Positions 16,098 to 24,614 of a stretch of 64,000 nt of DNA are shown piece after piece (position 1 is the stretch's first letter; each line of letters starts with the position of its first letter). The DNA comes from PALSA-505 sp963702235 (GTDB taxonomy: Bacteria > Actinomycetota > Actinomycetes > Streptosporangiales > Streptosporangiaceae), in the NCBI GenBank assembly GCA_963702235.1, contig CAVPBZ010000028.1, forward strand, positions 1-64,000, in the 5' to 3' direction. Below the pieces are notes generated by a model. The model ran no database searches. It had not been told where the DNA came from and worked only from the letters and a program-made list of their open reading frames with translations. The position numbers were made by a program, and so were the translations under genes.

Positions 16098-17216
16098 TCA
16101 GCGCGCTGCGGCTGATTCCTGCTGCTTGAGCCAGCGGATCTCGGCCTCGATGAACTCGTCTATCTCGCCGTCGAGCACGGCCACCGTGTTACTCGTCTCG
16201 ACCCCGGTCCTGACGTCCTTGACGTTCTGGTAGGGGTACAGGACGTAGTTGCGGATCTGCGTTCCCCAGCTGCTCGTGGTCTGGCCGCGCAGCTCGGACA
16301 GCGTCTCGGCTTCCTCCTGGCGCTTGCGCTCGAGCAGCTTCGCCTGCAGCACGGACATCGCCGTCGCGCGGTTTTGCAGCTGGCTGCGCTCGTTCTGGCA
16401 GGAGACCACGATGCCGGTGGGCAGGTGGGTGATCCGGACCGCTGAGTCGGTGGTGTTGACCCCCTGGCCGCCCGGCCCGCTGGACCGGTAGACATCCACC
16501 CGGATCTCGTCCTCGTTGATCTCTATGTGATCGGCGGTCTGCACGACCGGCACCACGTCCACGCCGGCGAACGAGGTCTGCCGGCGGCCCTGGTTGTCGT
16601 ACTTGGAGATGCGGACCATCCGGTGCGTGCCGTGCTCGCCGCGCAGCCAGCCGTAGGCGTAGGGCACCCTGACCGCGAACGTGGTGGACTTGAGGCCGGC
16701 TTCCTCGGCGTAGGAGGTGTCGTAGACCTCGGTCGGGTACCGGTGCCGCTCCGCCCAGCGCAGGTACATCCGCTGCAGGTTCTCGGCGAAGTCGGCGGCG
16801 TCGGCCCCGCCCGCCTGTGAGTTGATCGTGATCAGCGCCTCGCGCGAGTCGTACTCGCCGGACAGCAGCGTGCGCACCTCGAGCTGGTTGATCTCGTCCC
16901 GGAGGGCGCGCAGGTCGCGCATGGCCTCTTCCCGGGTCGGCTCGTCGTTCTCGCTGTCGGCGAGCTCGAACATTACCTGGGTGTCGTCCAGCCTGCGGCG
17001 CAGGCTCTCCACCCGGGTAATCTCACCCTCCAGGTAGGCCAGCCTGCGGGTAACCGCCTGGGCGTTCTCCTGGTCGGTCCACAGGGTGGGGCTGGACGCC
17101 GTCTCGCGCAGGCCGACCGCCTCCCGCCGCATGGCGTCCAGGTCAAGGACGACTTCCACGCCGGTTAGCTTGGAGGAGAGTTCCTTGATCTCCTCAGCTG
17201 GGTCGATCGCTGCCAT
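16098..17216 (-). CDS. prfB: Peptide chain release factor 2
   Basis: Recognises UAA and UGA stop codons and triggers peptide release. The 372-residue protein has the catalytic GGQ in SGPGGQGVNTTDSAVRITH (near residue 245) and the usual domain order. It lacks the programmed frameshift of the E. coli gene: the frame is continuous from ATG 17216. The stop-codon-reading tripeptide, SPF in nearly all RF2 proteins, reads SKY here (RISKYDNQGRRQ, bases near 16600). The Ser is kept and the Pro and Phe are changed. The reading was checked in the nucleotide sequence. The gene converges with the small zinc-ribbon protein gene and lies 58 bases downstream of the glutamate dehydrogenase gene. Confidence 0.96.
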   Translation of the reverse strand: MAAIDPAEEIKELSSKLTGVEVVLDLDAMRREAVGLRETASSPTLWTDQENAQAVTRRLAYLEGEITRVESLRRRLDDTQVMFELADSENDEPTREEAMRDLRALRDEINQLEVRTLLSGEYDSREALITINSQAGGADAADFAENLQRMYLRWAERHRYPTEVYDTSYAEEAGLKSTTFAVRVPYAYGWLRGEHGTHRMVRISKYDNQGRRQTSFAGVDVVPVVQTADHIEINEDEIRVDVYRSSGPGGQGVNTTDSAVRITHLPTGIVVSCQNERSQLQNRATAMSVLQAKLLERKRQEEAETLSELRGQTTSSWGTQIRNYVLYPYQNVKDVRTGVETSNTVAVLDGEIDEFIEAEIRWLKQQESAAAR

Positions 17217-17274
17217 GGTGAAAGACTACGCGAGCCCGGCAGGGCTGCGGTCACGCGGCAGTCCGCTGGCCCGG

Positions 17275-20200
17275 TCATCCGGCCTCCGGCAGCCCGCTGC
17301 CCTGCACCAGCGCCCGGATCGCGCGCACGGCGACCGACAGCGTGGCCATCGTGAACCGGTCGCTCTCCCAGATCTCGGTCAGCGTCTGGGTGGCGCGGGC
17401 CACCGCCGCGTCGTTGCGCTCGGCCCAGCGGGCCAGCCGTTCCTCCAGGCTGCCGCCCCCGCTGACCTGCAGCACGTCCCGGGCCAGCGTGGCGTGCGCG
17501 GCGTACAGGTCGTCGCGGAGCGCGGCCCGGGCCGCGGTGTTCCACCTGTCGTCGCGCGGCAGCGCCGTCACCCGGTCGCGCAGCCTGCTGAGCTGCAGCC
17601 GCTCGGCCAGGTCGAAGTAGACCTCCGCGGCCTCTTCCACGCCGCGCCCGGTCGCCGCGGCGATCTCCACGATGTCGAAGGCGGAGTAGGCGGGCACCAT
17701 CGCCGCCACCCGGTCGGCCATCTCGTCCGGCACGCCGCCGGACACGTAACCTTCCCGCCGCTCCGCGAATCCCTCCGCATCGCGGCCGGTGAGCAGCTTG
17801 GGCAGGCTGGAGCCGACAGCCATGACGCCGCCGGCGAAGAAGTCGATCGTGTCCTGGATGCCGAACGGTGACCGCCGGTTGTGCAGCAGCCAGCGGGCTG
17901 CCCGCTCGGTGAGCTTGCGGCCCTCGAGCAGCAGCGCAATCTGCGTGTTCACGTCGACCACGCCGTCCAGCCGCTGCACCTGCTGCCAGAACGAGGGCAT
18001 GTCGAAGACTTCCCTGGCGACCAGCCAGGCGCGGGTGATGTCGGCGACGGAGGCGCCGGTTTCCTCGTTCAGCCGGAACCAGAACGTGATGCCCGAGCTG
18101 TCCACCATGTCGTTGACCACGACCGTGGTGATGATCTCGCGGCGCAGCGGGTGCGCGGCCAGCTCCTGCTCGTGGCCCTGCCGCAGCGGCTCGGGGAAGT
18201 ACTTGACCAGCGCGGTGTGCAGGTACGCGTCGTCGGGCAGGCTCGAGTCGAGCACCTCCTGGGCCGCGTCGATCTTGGTGCGGGCGAGCAGGACGGCGAA
18301 CTCGGGGCCGGTCAGGCCGGTGCCTGCCGCCCGCCGCTCCGCGATCTCCTTGTCCCCGGGCAGCGTCTCCAGCCTGCGCCGCAGCTTGCCGTCGCGCTCC
18401 AGCTTGCGCAGGTAGCGGGCGTGGACGTGCAGCATCGAGGCCGCCTGGGCGCGGGCGGCGGCGAGCACGGTGTTCTGGCTGTAGTTGTGCGGCAGCACGA
18501 GCGCGGCGACCTCGTCGGTCATCTCGTGCAGCAGCGCGTCGCGCTGCGCCATCGTCAGCCGGCCGTCGCGAACCGACCGGTTCAGCAGGATCTTGATGTT
18601 GACCTCGTGGTCCGAGGTGTCCACGCCTGCGCTGTTGTCGATGAAGTCGGTGTTGATCAGCCCGCCGGCCAGGGCGAACTCGATCCGCCCCGCCTGGGTG
18701 AAGCCGAGGTTGCCGCCCTCGCCGACCACCTTGGCCCGCAGCTGGGGGGCGTCGATCCTGATGCCGTCGTTGGCCCGGTCGCCGGCCGCGGCGTGCGTCT
18801 CGGCCGCGGCCTTGACATAGGTGCCGATGCCGCCGTTCCACAGCAGGTCCACCGGGGCGGCGAGGATCCCGGAGATCAGCTGAGCCGGGGTGAGCGCCAC
18901 CGCCCCCGGATCGAGGCCGAGCGCGGCGCGCACCTGCGGCGACACCGGCACCGATTTGGCCGTTCTCGCCCAGACGCCGCCGCCCGCCGAGATCAGCGAC
19001 GTGTCATAGTCGGCCCAGCTGGACCGGGGCAGCGCGAACAGCCGCTGCCGCTCGGCGAAACTGGTGACCGGATCAGGGTCGGGGTCGACGAAGACGTGCC
19101 GGTGGTCGAACGCCGCCACCAGCCTGATGTGATCCGACAGCAGCATCCCGTTACCGAACACGTCGCCCGACATGTCGCCGATTCCCGCGACGGTGAAGTC
19201 GTCGGCGTCCACGTCGGTGCCGAGCGTGCGGAAGTGGAAGCGCACCGATTCCCACGCGCCCCGCGCGGTGATCCCCATCTTCTTGTGGTCGTACCCCTGG
19301 GAGCCGCCGGAGGCGAACGCGTCACCGAGCCAGTACCCGTACCTGGCCGCTATCTCGTTGGCGACGTCGGAGAACGTGGCGGTGCCCTTGTCGGCGGCGA
19401 CCACGAGGTAGGGATCGTCACCGTCGTGCCGGACCACCATCGGCGGCGGGACCACCCGCTCGCCGCCGGCGTTGTCGGTGATGTCCAGCATGGCGCTGAC
19501 GAACATCCGGTAGCAGGCCAGGCCCTCGTCGGCGTAGGCCGCCCGGTCGGCGGGGTCGGGCAGCCGCTTGCAGACGAACGCGCCCTTGGCGCCGGCCGGG
19601 ACGATCACCGAGTTCTTCACGTCCTGCGCCTTCACCAGGCCCAGCACCTCGGTGCGGAAGTCCTCCTGCCGGTCCGACCAGCGGATCCCGCCCCTGGCCA
19701 CCCGGCCGAACCTCAGGTGGACCGCCTCGAACCTGGGCGAGTACACGAACAGCTCGAACCGCGGCCTGGGCGCCGGCAGGTCCGGCAGCTGGCCCGGGTC
19801 CAGCTTGATGACCAGGTACGGCGCCTCCGGACCTGGCACCGGCCCGGCGCCGCGCTGGTAGTAGTTGGTCCGCAGGGTGGCCTCGATGAGGGCGAGGTAG
19901 GAGCGGAGGATCCGGTCCTGGTCGAGGCTGGCCACCTCGTCGAGCTCGCCCCGGATCTCCTCCGCGATCGCCTCGCTCCGCTCGGACTCGCCGCCGGTGC
20001 GCTGCGGGTCGAACCGCGACTCGAACAGGCGGACGAGCAGCCGGGTGATCGTGACGTTGGACCGCAGCACCCGCGCGATGTAGTCCTGGCTGAACGTGGT
20101 GCCGGCCTGCCGCAGGTACCGCGCGTAGGCACGCAGCACCACGACCTGGCGCCAGCTCAGCTGGGCCGCGAGCACGAGGGCGTTGCAGCTGTCGTCCTCG

Positions 20201-22227
20201 GTGCGCCCGTCCCACAGCGCGATGAGGGCGTCCTCGAACAGCTCCTCGACGGCTCCCGGCTTGGCGGGCCCGGGCTGCGTCGCGCTGCGCAAGCCGAAGT
20301 CGTAGATCCAGAACGGCTGCCGATCCTGGCCGGCGGCCGCGAACTCGTACGGGTGCTCATCCACCACCTCCACCCCCATGTGCTGCAGTTGCGGCAGCAC
20401 CTGGGACAGGGTGATCGGCGTCTGCGTCCGGTAGATCTTCAGCCGCCGGTCCGCCCCGGCCTGGTAGAGATCGACCGCGACGACGTCCCCCAGCTCGCTC
20501 AGCGTCCGGATCCGGCGCAGGTCCGCCAGCGCGGCCGCGGCAGGCACGTCGGCCTTGTAAGTCTCCGGTATCACGTCGGCGAAGGCGGCGGTCAGCGCGC
20601 GCCCCTGCCGGGGGCCGAGCTCGCGGACCGCCTCCTCGTAAAAGTCGTCCTCCCAGGACCGGACCGCCGCGACCAGCTGCCGCTCGAGCTCGGCGGCGTC
20701 CACGTCGGGAAGCGGGCGGCCCCGCTCACCGCGGACGACCACCTGCAGCCTGGCCAGCACCGAATCGCCGACGAACGCGCTGTAGTCCGCCGAGACTCCG
20801 TTCAGGGCCTTCATCAAGATGTCCTGGGTACGAAGCCGCACCTTGGTGTTCCACCGGTCCCTGGGCAGGTAGAGGAGGAAGGTCATGTACCTGCCGTACG
20901 GGTCCTTGTGCAGGAACAGCCTGGTCTGCCTGCGGTCGCGCAGCCGCAGCACGCCGAGCACGATGGGGGTGAGCTCGGCGACCGTGGTCTGGAACAGCTC
21001 CTCGCGCGGGTAGCCCTCGAGGATCTCCTCCAGGTCGTGGCCGTCGTGGCTGTCGGCCGCGATGCCCGCCGCCTCGAGCACCCCGGTCAGCTTCCGCCGC
21101 AGCACCGGAATGTGCCGGAGGCTCTCGGAGTACGCGACGTGGGAGTAGAGCCCGAGGAACCGGTACTCGCCGACCACCTCGCCGGAGTCGTCGAACTTCT
21201 TCAGCGCCACGTAGTCGAGGTAGTAGGGGCGGTGCACGGTGGCGCGCGAGTTCGCCTTGGTGAGCACCAGCCGGACCGGCTCCCTGGCCTTCGCCCGCAC
21301 CTCGGGCGGCAGGGCCGCGAACGAGTCCGATCCGGGCCGGTCGTGCCGCAGGATGCCCAGGCCGGTCCCCGGCACCTGCCGCAGCGCCATCCCCTCCGGC
21401 CCCTCGATCAGGTCGTACTGGCGGTAGCCGAGGAAGGTGAAGTGATCGTTGACAAGCCAGCGCAGCAGCGCCTCGGCCTCCCGGTCGTCTTCATCCCTCG
21501 CCTCTTCGGCCAGCTGGGCGGCTAGCTGGGCCGCGGCGGCCCGCATCCGCGGGTGGTCCTCCACCGCGACCCGGACGTCATCGAGGACGGCGCGCAGCCG
21601 CTCCTCCAGCTTCTGCTTGCTCAGGTCACCGGACGGCTTGGAGACCTCGATGTGGATCCAGGCCTCGTGCAGCTCGCCGCCCGTGGCGGCGCAGTCCTCG
21701 ACCGGGCCGAAGACCTCGCGCAGCGATCCGGTGACATCCCTGCTGACCCGCAGCTGCGGGTGCACGATCAGGCCGATCTCCAGGTTGTTCCGGTCGAGCC
21801 CCATCGTCACCGAGTCCACCAGGAACGCCATGTCGTCGGTGACGATGTCCACCACCGCGCGGTCCGGGTCGAACGCGGCGTGATCCGCGGGCTCGGCCGG
21901 GACCCGGACGCTGACCAGCGGCTTGCCCTGCGGGCGGTGCGCGCCGAGCCTGGCGTGCTCGGCCGCGACCGCGGCGGCCCGGTCGGGCCCGATGGCGGCC
22001 AGGTCGTCCGGCGCGACGTGCCGGTAGTAGGAGCGCAGGTAACCGAGCGGGTCGCCGATGCCGGGTGTCTCGTCGCCCAGCAGGTCAGGCAGCCGGGCCG
22101 CCGCCGCCGCCGCCAGCAGCGACTCCTTCTGCTCGTCCTGGTCGCCGAGGTCCACGCCGTTCGGTTCCACCGACTGCTCCCTGTCTGGGTCGGGCTGCGT
22201 GCTGGAGCCTGTGCTAGAGGTGGTCAC
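17275..22227 (-). CDS. gdh: NAD-specific glutamate dehydrogenase, large (180-kDa) type
   Basis: Oxidatively deaminates glutamate to 2-oxoglutarate with NAD+; the main catabolic glutamate enzyme in actinomycetes. At 1650 residues it is full length for the L_180 class. The N-terminal ~700 residues are ACT-like regulatory modules (e.g. AFLVDSVTMGLDRNNLEIGL). The catalytic region has GGIRWSDRQEDFRTEVLGL (near 845) and PAGAKGAFV (near 880), with the conserved catalytic Lys. The NAD-binding part has GEGGNLGFTQAGRIEFA (near 1170). The start is GTG 22227, with GGGAG upstream, overlapping the end of the tryptophan dioxygenase gene by 14 bases, so the two are probably coupled. Confidence 0.96.
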   Translation of the reverse strand: MTTSSTGSSTQPDPDREQSVEPNGVDLGDQDEQKESLLAAAAAARLPDLLGDETPGIGDPLGYLRSYYRHVAPDDLAAIGPDRAAAVAAEHARLGAHRPQGKPLVSVRVPAEPADHAAFDPDRAVVDIVTDDMAFLVDSVTMGLDRNNLEIGLIVHPQLRVSRDVTGSLREVFGPVEDCAATGGELHEAWIHIEVSKPSGDLSKQKLEERLRAVLDDVRVAVEDHPRMRAAAAQLAAQLAEEARDEDDREAEALLRWLVNDHFTFLGYRQYDLIEGPEGMALRQVPGTGLGILRHDRPGSDSFAALPPEVRAKAREPVRLVLTKANSRATVHRPYYLDYVALKKFDDSGEVVGEYRFLGLYSHVAYSESLRHIPVLRRKLTGVLEAAGIAADSHDGHDLEEILEGYPREELFQTTVAELTPIVLGVLRLRDRRQTRLFLHKDPYGRYMTFLLYLPRDRWNTKVRLRTQDILMKALNGVSADYSAFVGDSVLARLQVVVRGERGRPLPDVDAAELERQLVAAVRSWEDDFYEEAVRELGPRQGRALTAAFADVIPETYKADVPAAAALADLRRIRTLSELGDVVAVDLYQAGADRRLKIYRTQTPITLSQVLPQLQHMGVEVVDEHPYEFAAAGQDRQPFWIYDFGLRSATQPGPAKPGAVEELFEDALIALWDGRTEDDSCNALVLAAQLSWRQVVVLRAYARYLRQAGTTFSQDYIARVLRSNVTITRLLVRLFESRFDPQRTGGESERSEAIAEEIRGELDEVASLDQDRILRSYLALIEATLRTNYYQRGAGPVPGPEAPYLVIKLDPGQLPDLPAPRPRFELFVYSPRFEAVHLRFGRVARGGIRWSDRQEDFRTEVLGLVKAQDVKNSVIVPAGAKGAFVCKRLPDPADRAAYADEGLACYRMFVSAMLDITDNAGGERVVPPPMVVRHDGDDPYLVVAADKGTATFSDVANEIAARYGYWLGDAFASGGSQGYDHKKMGITARGAWESVRFHFRTLGTDVDADDFTVAGIGDMSGDVFGNGMLLSDHIRLVAAFDHRHVFVDPDPDPVTSFAERQRLFALPRSSWADYDTSLISAGGGVWARTAKSVPVSPQVRAALGLDPGAVALTPAQLISGILAAPVDLLWNGGIGTYVKAAAETHAAAGDRANDGIRIDAPQLRAKVVGEGGNLGFTQAGRIEFALAGGLINTDFIDNSAGVDTSDHEVNIKILLNRSVRDGRLTMAQRDALLHEMTDEVAALVLPHNYSQNTVLAAARAQAASMLHVHARYLRKLERDGKLRRRLETLPGDKEIAERRAAGTGLTGPEFAVLLARTKIDAAQEVLDSSLPDDAYLHTALVKYFPEPLRQGHEQELAAHPLRREIITTVVVNDMVDSSGITFWFRLNEETGASVADITRAWLVAREVFDMPSFWQQVQRLDGVVDVNTQIALLLEGRKLTERAARWLLHNRRSPFGIQDTIDFFAGGVMAVGSSLPKLLTGRDAEGFAERREGYVSGGVPDEMADRVAAMVPAYSAFDIVEIAAATGRGVEEAAEVYFDLAERLQLSRLRDRVTALPRDDRWNTAARAALRDDLYAAHATLARDVLQVSGGGSLEERLARWAERNDAAVARATQTLTEIWESDRFTMATLSVAVRAIRALVQGSGLPEAG

Positions 22228-23005
22228 GGAGCTCCCAAAGCAGCGGGTAGTAGTGCAGCGCCAGCCGGCTCCTCAGGTAGGGCGCGCCGGTCGAGCCGCC
22301 GGTGCCGGACTTGGTGCCGATCTGCCGTTCCACCATCGCCACGTGGCGTGCGCGCCACGCCCCGGCCAGCTCGTCGTGAGTCAGCAGGTCCTCGGCGAGC
22401 TGCCAGAGATCGTCATGATCGGCCCGGCTCCTGGCCACGGTGACCAGCGAGGAGAGCAGCTGCGGATCATCCTCGGTGGCCAGGCCCCGCGCCTGGAGCA
22501 AGCCTACGTACCCGTCCCACAGTGACGGCTCGGCCAGGCGCCGGGTCAGCCGTTCCCGCTCGGCATCGGTCAGGGCGCGGAAACGGGCCAGGAATCCCGG
22601 GTCCTTCGCGCCGGACAGGAACTCGAGCTCGCGGAATTGCGCTGACTGGAAGCCGCTGGCCGGGGCGAGGGTCGCCCGGAAGTCGAGGAAGTCCTGCGGG
22701 GTCATCGTCTCCAGGATCTCCACCTGGGCCACAAGCAGCCGCTCGATGGCGTGCACCCGGCGCAGCAGGTGCCGGGCCTGCCACGGCCGGCCCGCGGCCA
22801 TCTCGTCCCTGGCGCTTTCCACCTCGTACAGGAGCTGCTTGAACCACAGCTCGTACACCTGGTGGACGGTGATGAACAGCAGCTCGTCGTGGGCCGGCGG
22901 ATCGGCCTGCGGTATCTGCTGGCTGAGCAGCCCGGGCAGCCGCAGGTAGCTGCCGTAGGTGAGCCGGCCGCCCTCTTCGCCGAAGCTCCTGGAATGTGCC
23001 GTCAC
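22214..23005 (-). CDS. kynA: Tryptophan 2,3-dioxygenase
   Basis: Haem enzyme opening the indole ring of L-tryptophan to N-formylkynurenine, the first step of the kynurenine pathway. The 263-residue protein starts the conserved part with LTYGSYLRLPGLLSQQ and has HDELLFITVHQVYELWFKQLL (substrate and haem region), FRELEFLSG, and the C-terminal RHVAMVERQIGTKSGTGGSTGAPYLR with the likely axial His and the substrate-binding GTGGS loop. I chose GTG 23005; a TTG further up (23083) adds a non-conserved leader. It is followed by NAD-glutamate dehydrogenase with a 14-base overlap. No other kynurenine gene is near. Confidence 0.93.
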   Translation of the reverse strand: MTAHSRSFGEEGGRLTYGSYLRLPGLLSQQIPQADPPAHDELLFITVHQVYELWFKQLLYEVESARDEMAAGRPWQARHLLRRVHAIERLLVAQVEILETMTPQDFLDFRATLAPASGFQSAQFRELEFLSGAKDPGFLARFRALTDAERERLTRRLAEPSLWDGYVGLLQARGLATEDDPQLLSSLVTVARSRADHDDLWQLAEDLLTHDELAGAWRARHVAMVERQIGTKSGTGGSTGAPYLRSRLALHYYPLLWELRDHL

Positions 23006-23097
23006 GGGCAGCCCGCCTGACGCCTGCCCCTCCTGGGCCGTCCTGGCTGCACCACGCCGTTGTGGCGGTCTCACGATGCCCAAGGATATCCGGGCGG

Positions 23098-23835
23098 TCA
23101 GGCCTGCGGTTCGCTGCGGCGCAGAAGCGTGAGGTCGTCAATGGCGCGGACGACAGCGCGGGTGTCGGCCAGGTCGGCGAGCACGGCGTCCGCGCCCGTC
23201 GCGGTGAGCTCGGCGTGGGTGGCGCGGCCGCTGGCGACCGCGATCGCCCAGGCGCCGCCGATCCTGGCCGCGTCCACGTCGCGGGGCGAGTCGCCGATGT
23301 AGGCGGTAGCCCCTTCGCCGAAGGTCACGCCGCGGGCCTGCGCGGCACGGGAGCGCGCCACCCGCAGCAGCGTGCCCTTGGGGTAGGCCTCGGAGCCGTA
23401 TCCGCCGATCTCGATGTCAACCAGGCCGTCGAGACCGAACGCCGCCAGCTTGGCGATCGCGTTCGGCTTGATCGTCCCGGTGAGCACGGTCTGCACCATG
23501 TCAGGAAGCCTGGCCACCGCGGTCAGCGCCTCCTTCGCACCGGGCAGCAGCCGGCCCTTGTCGGCCAGCAGGGCACTCCGGTCAGCGAACGCCCGGGCCA
23601 GCGCCTCGTTGTACTCGGCGAGCAGCGGCTGGGAGTTCCCGGCGGTGGCGAGTCCTGCCGCGTTCAGCGCGAGCGCGTCGAAGAACACCTCGGAGTCGGT
23701 CTGGCCGGCGGTCTGCGGCAGTCGCACCAGCGGGCGCCCGGTCACCTGGCGGAACGCCTCCGCCCAGGCGTCGCGGGTCACCTGGGCCACGTCCACCAGG
23801 GTGAGATCGATGTTCCACAGGACCAGGCGGTGAAT
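23098..23835 (-). CDS. HAD-superfamily protein with altered motif I and an apparent AUU start
   Basis: A 245-residue HAD-like protein. Motif II is TVLTGTIKPNA, the conserved Lys lies in AYPKGTLL, and motif IV is YIGDSPRDVDAA. Motif I, just after the start, is WNIDLTLVD: the nucleophilic Asp of DxD is Asn. No ATG, GTG or TTG precedes this motif. The conserved N-terminus begins IHRLVLW at ATT 23835, five bases after a perfect GGAGG. The first conventional start (GTG 23796) would remove motif I, so AUU initiation is the best reading. With Asn as nucleophile, phosphatase activity is doubtful; some HAD proteins use the fold non-catalytically. It lies 92 bases upstream of kynA on the same strand. 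Confidence 0.75.
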   Translation of the reverse strand: MHRLVLWNIDLTLVDVAQVTRDAWAEAFRQVTGRPLVRLPQTAGQTDSEVFFDALALNAAGLATAGNSQPLLAEYNEALARAFADRSALLADKGRLLPGAKEALTAVARLPDMVQTVLTGTIKPNAIAKLAAFGLDGLVDIEIGGYGSEAYPKGTLLRVARSRAAQARGVTFGEGATAYIGDSPRDVDAARIGGAWAIAVASGRATHAELTATGADAVLADLADTRAVVRAIDDLTLLRRSEPQA

Positions 23836-23948
23836 GGGAGCCTCCGGCGCGGGCGGGAAATCTCAGGGGGCACCGGGGCGCGGCCCGGGACGCCGCGCCG
23901 GCGTCAGTCCATGCTAGTGCCGGCGCGGCCGCCCCGGCCGGGTTGTCG

Positions 23949-24614
23949 TCACTCGCGGCCGGAGACGCGGTCGCCGCGCAGCGCGATGAGCACGATCCCG
24001 GCGGCGAACAGGCCCGCCGCGCACAGGGCACCGCCGAGGTCGTGCGGCGGCCGGGCCGGCCAGAGCCACGGCGTCGCCGGGCGGCCGGTCAGCGCGACTT
24101 CGGTCACCAGCACGTAGGCCAGCGGGCCGGTCCAGCCGAACGCGCCGCCCAGGATGACCGCGGACAGCAGGCCGATGCCGGTCACGCCGGCCACGTCGCG
24201 GAGCAGGGCCAGCGTGCCGCCGGGCAGGTATCCCGCCGTCGCTCCGGCGGCCAGGAGACCGACCGCGGCCGCGGTGAGCAGCACGGCCGCTCCCAGCCGC
24301 AGCCAGGGCAGCCAGCGGCCGGTGGCGCGCTCCGGCTCGCCGAACGGGCCGTAGCTGGTGACCGCGATGACCGCGGCCGCTGCCGTCTCGATCACCTGCG
24401 GCAAGAACATCCGCGCGGCCGCCCCGCCAGCGATGTTCCAGCGCCAGCGCAGCGCGGCCCACAGCAGGACGCCGAGCGCCGCCAGCAGGCCGGCCGCCGC
24501 GGGGATCCGGCGGCTGGCCGCGTACAGCCAGGCCAGGCGCAGCCAGCCTGGCGCCTGCCGGGGAGCCAGAGCGGTGGCAGCCGGGGGCGACCGGTGAACG
24601 CCGGCGGCCGTCAT
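23949..24614 (-). CDS. ABC-type exporter membrane subunit (small), last gene of sigma/ABC operon
   Basis: A 221-residue membrane protein with about five or six hydrophobic segments (for example AAGLLAALGVLLWAAL, LGAAVLLTAAAVGLLAAG and GLFAAGIVLIAL). No sequence motif beyond membrane topology is recognisable. Its start overlaps the stop of the larger permease by four bases (ATGA, 24611-24614), and it is the fifth gene of a run in which all junctions are 4-base overlaps. It is probably a second membrane partner of the ABC exporter. The substrate is unknown. Confidence 0.65.
   Translation of the reverse strand: MTAAGVHRSPPAATALAPRQAPGWLRLAWLYAASRRIPAAAGLLAALGVLLWAALRWRWNIAGGAAARMFLPQVIETAAAAVIAVTSYGPFGEPERATGRWLPWLRLGAAVLLTAAAVGLLAAGATAGYLPGGTLALLRDVAGVTGIGLLSAVILGGAFGWTGPLAYVLVTEVALTGRPATPWLWPARPPHDLGGALCAAGLFAAGIVLIALRGDRVSGRE

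Noticed and set aside
16098..17216. Programmed +1 frameshift in prfB
   Set aside because: The reading frame is continuous from ATG 17216, and the CTTTGA slippery site of E. coli is absent, as in other actinobacteria.
17881..21525. Very long open frame (1214 codons) on the plus strand
   Set aside because: It is the antisense of the NAD-glutamate dehydrogenase gene. Its product is rich in Gly, Arg, Val and Asp with no motif; long antisense frames are expected in high-GC DNA.
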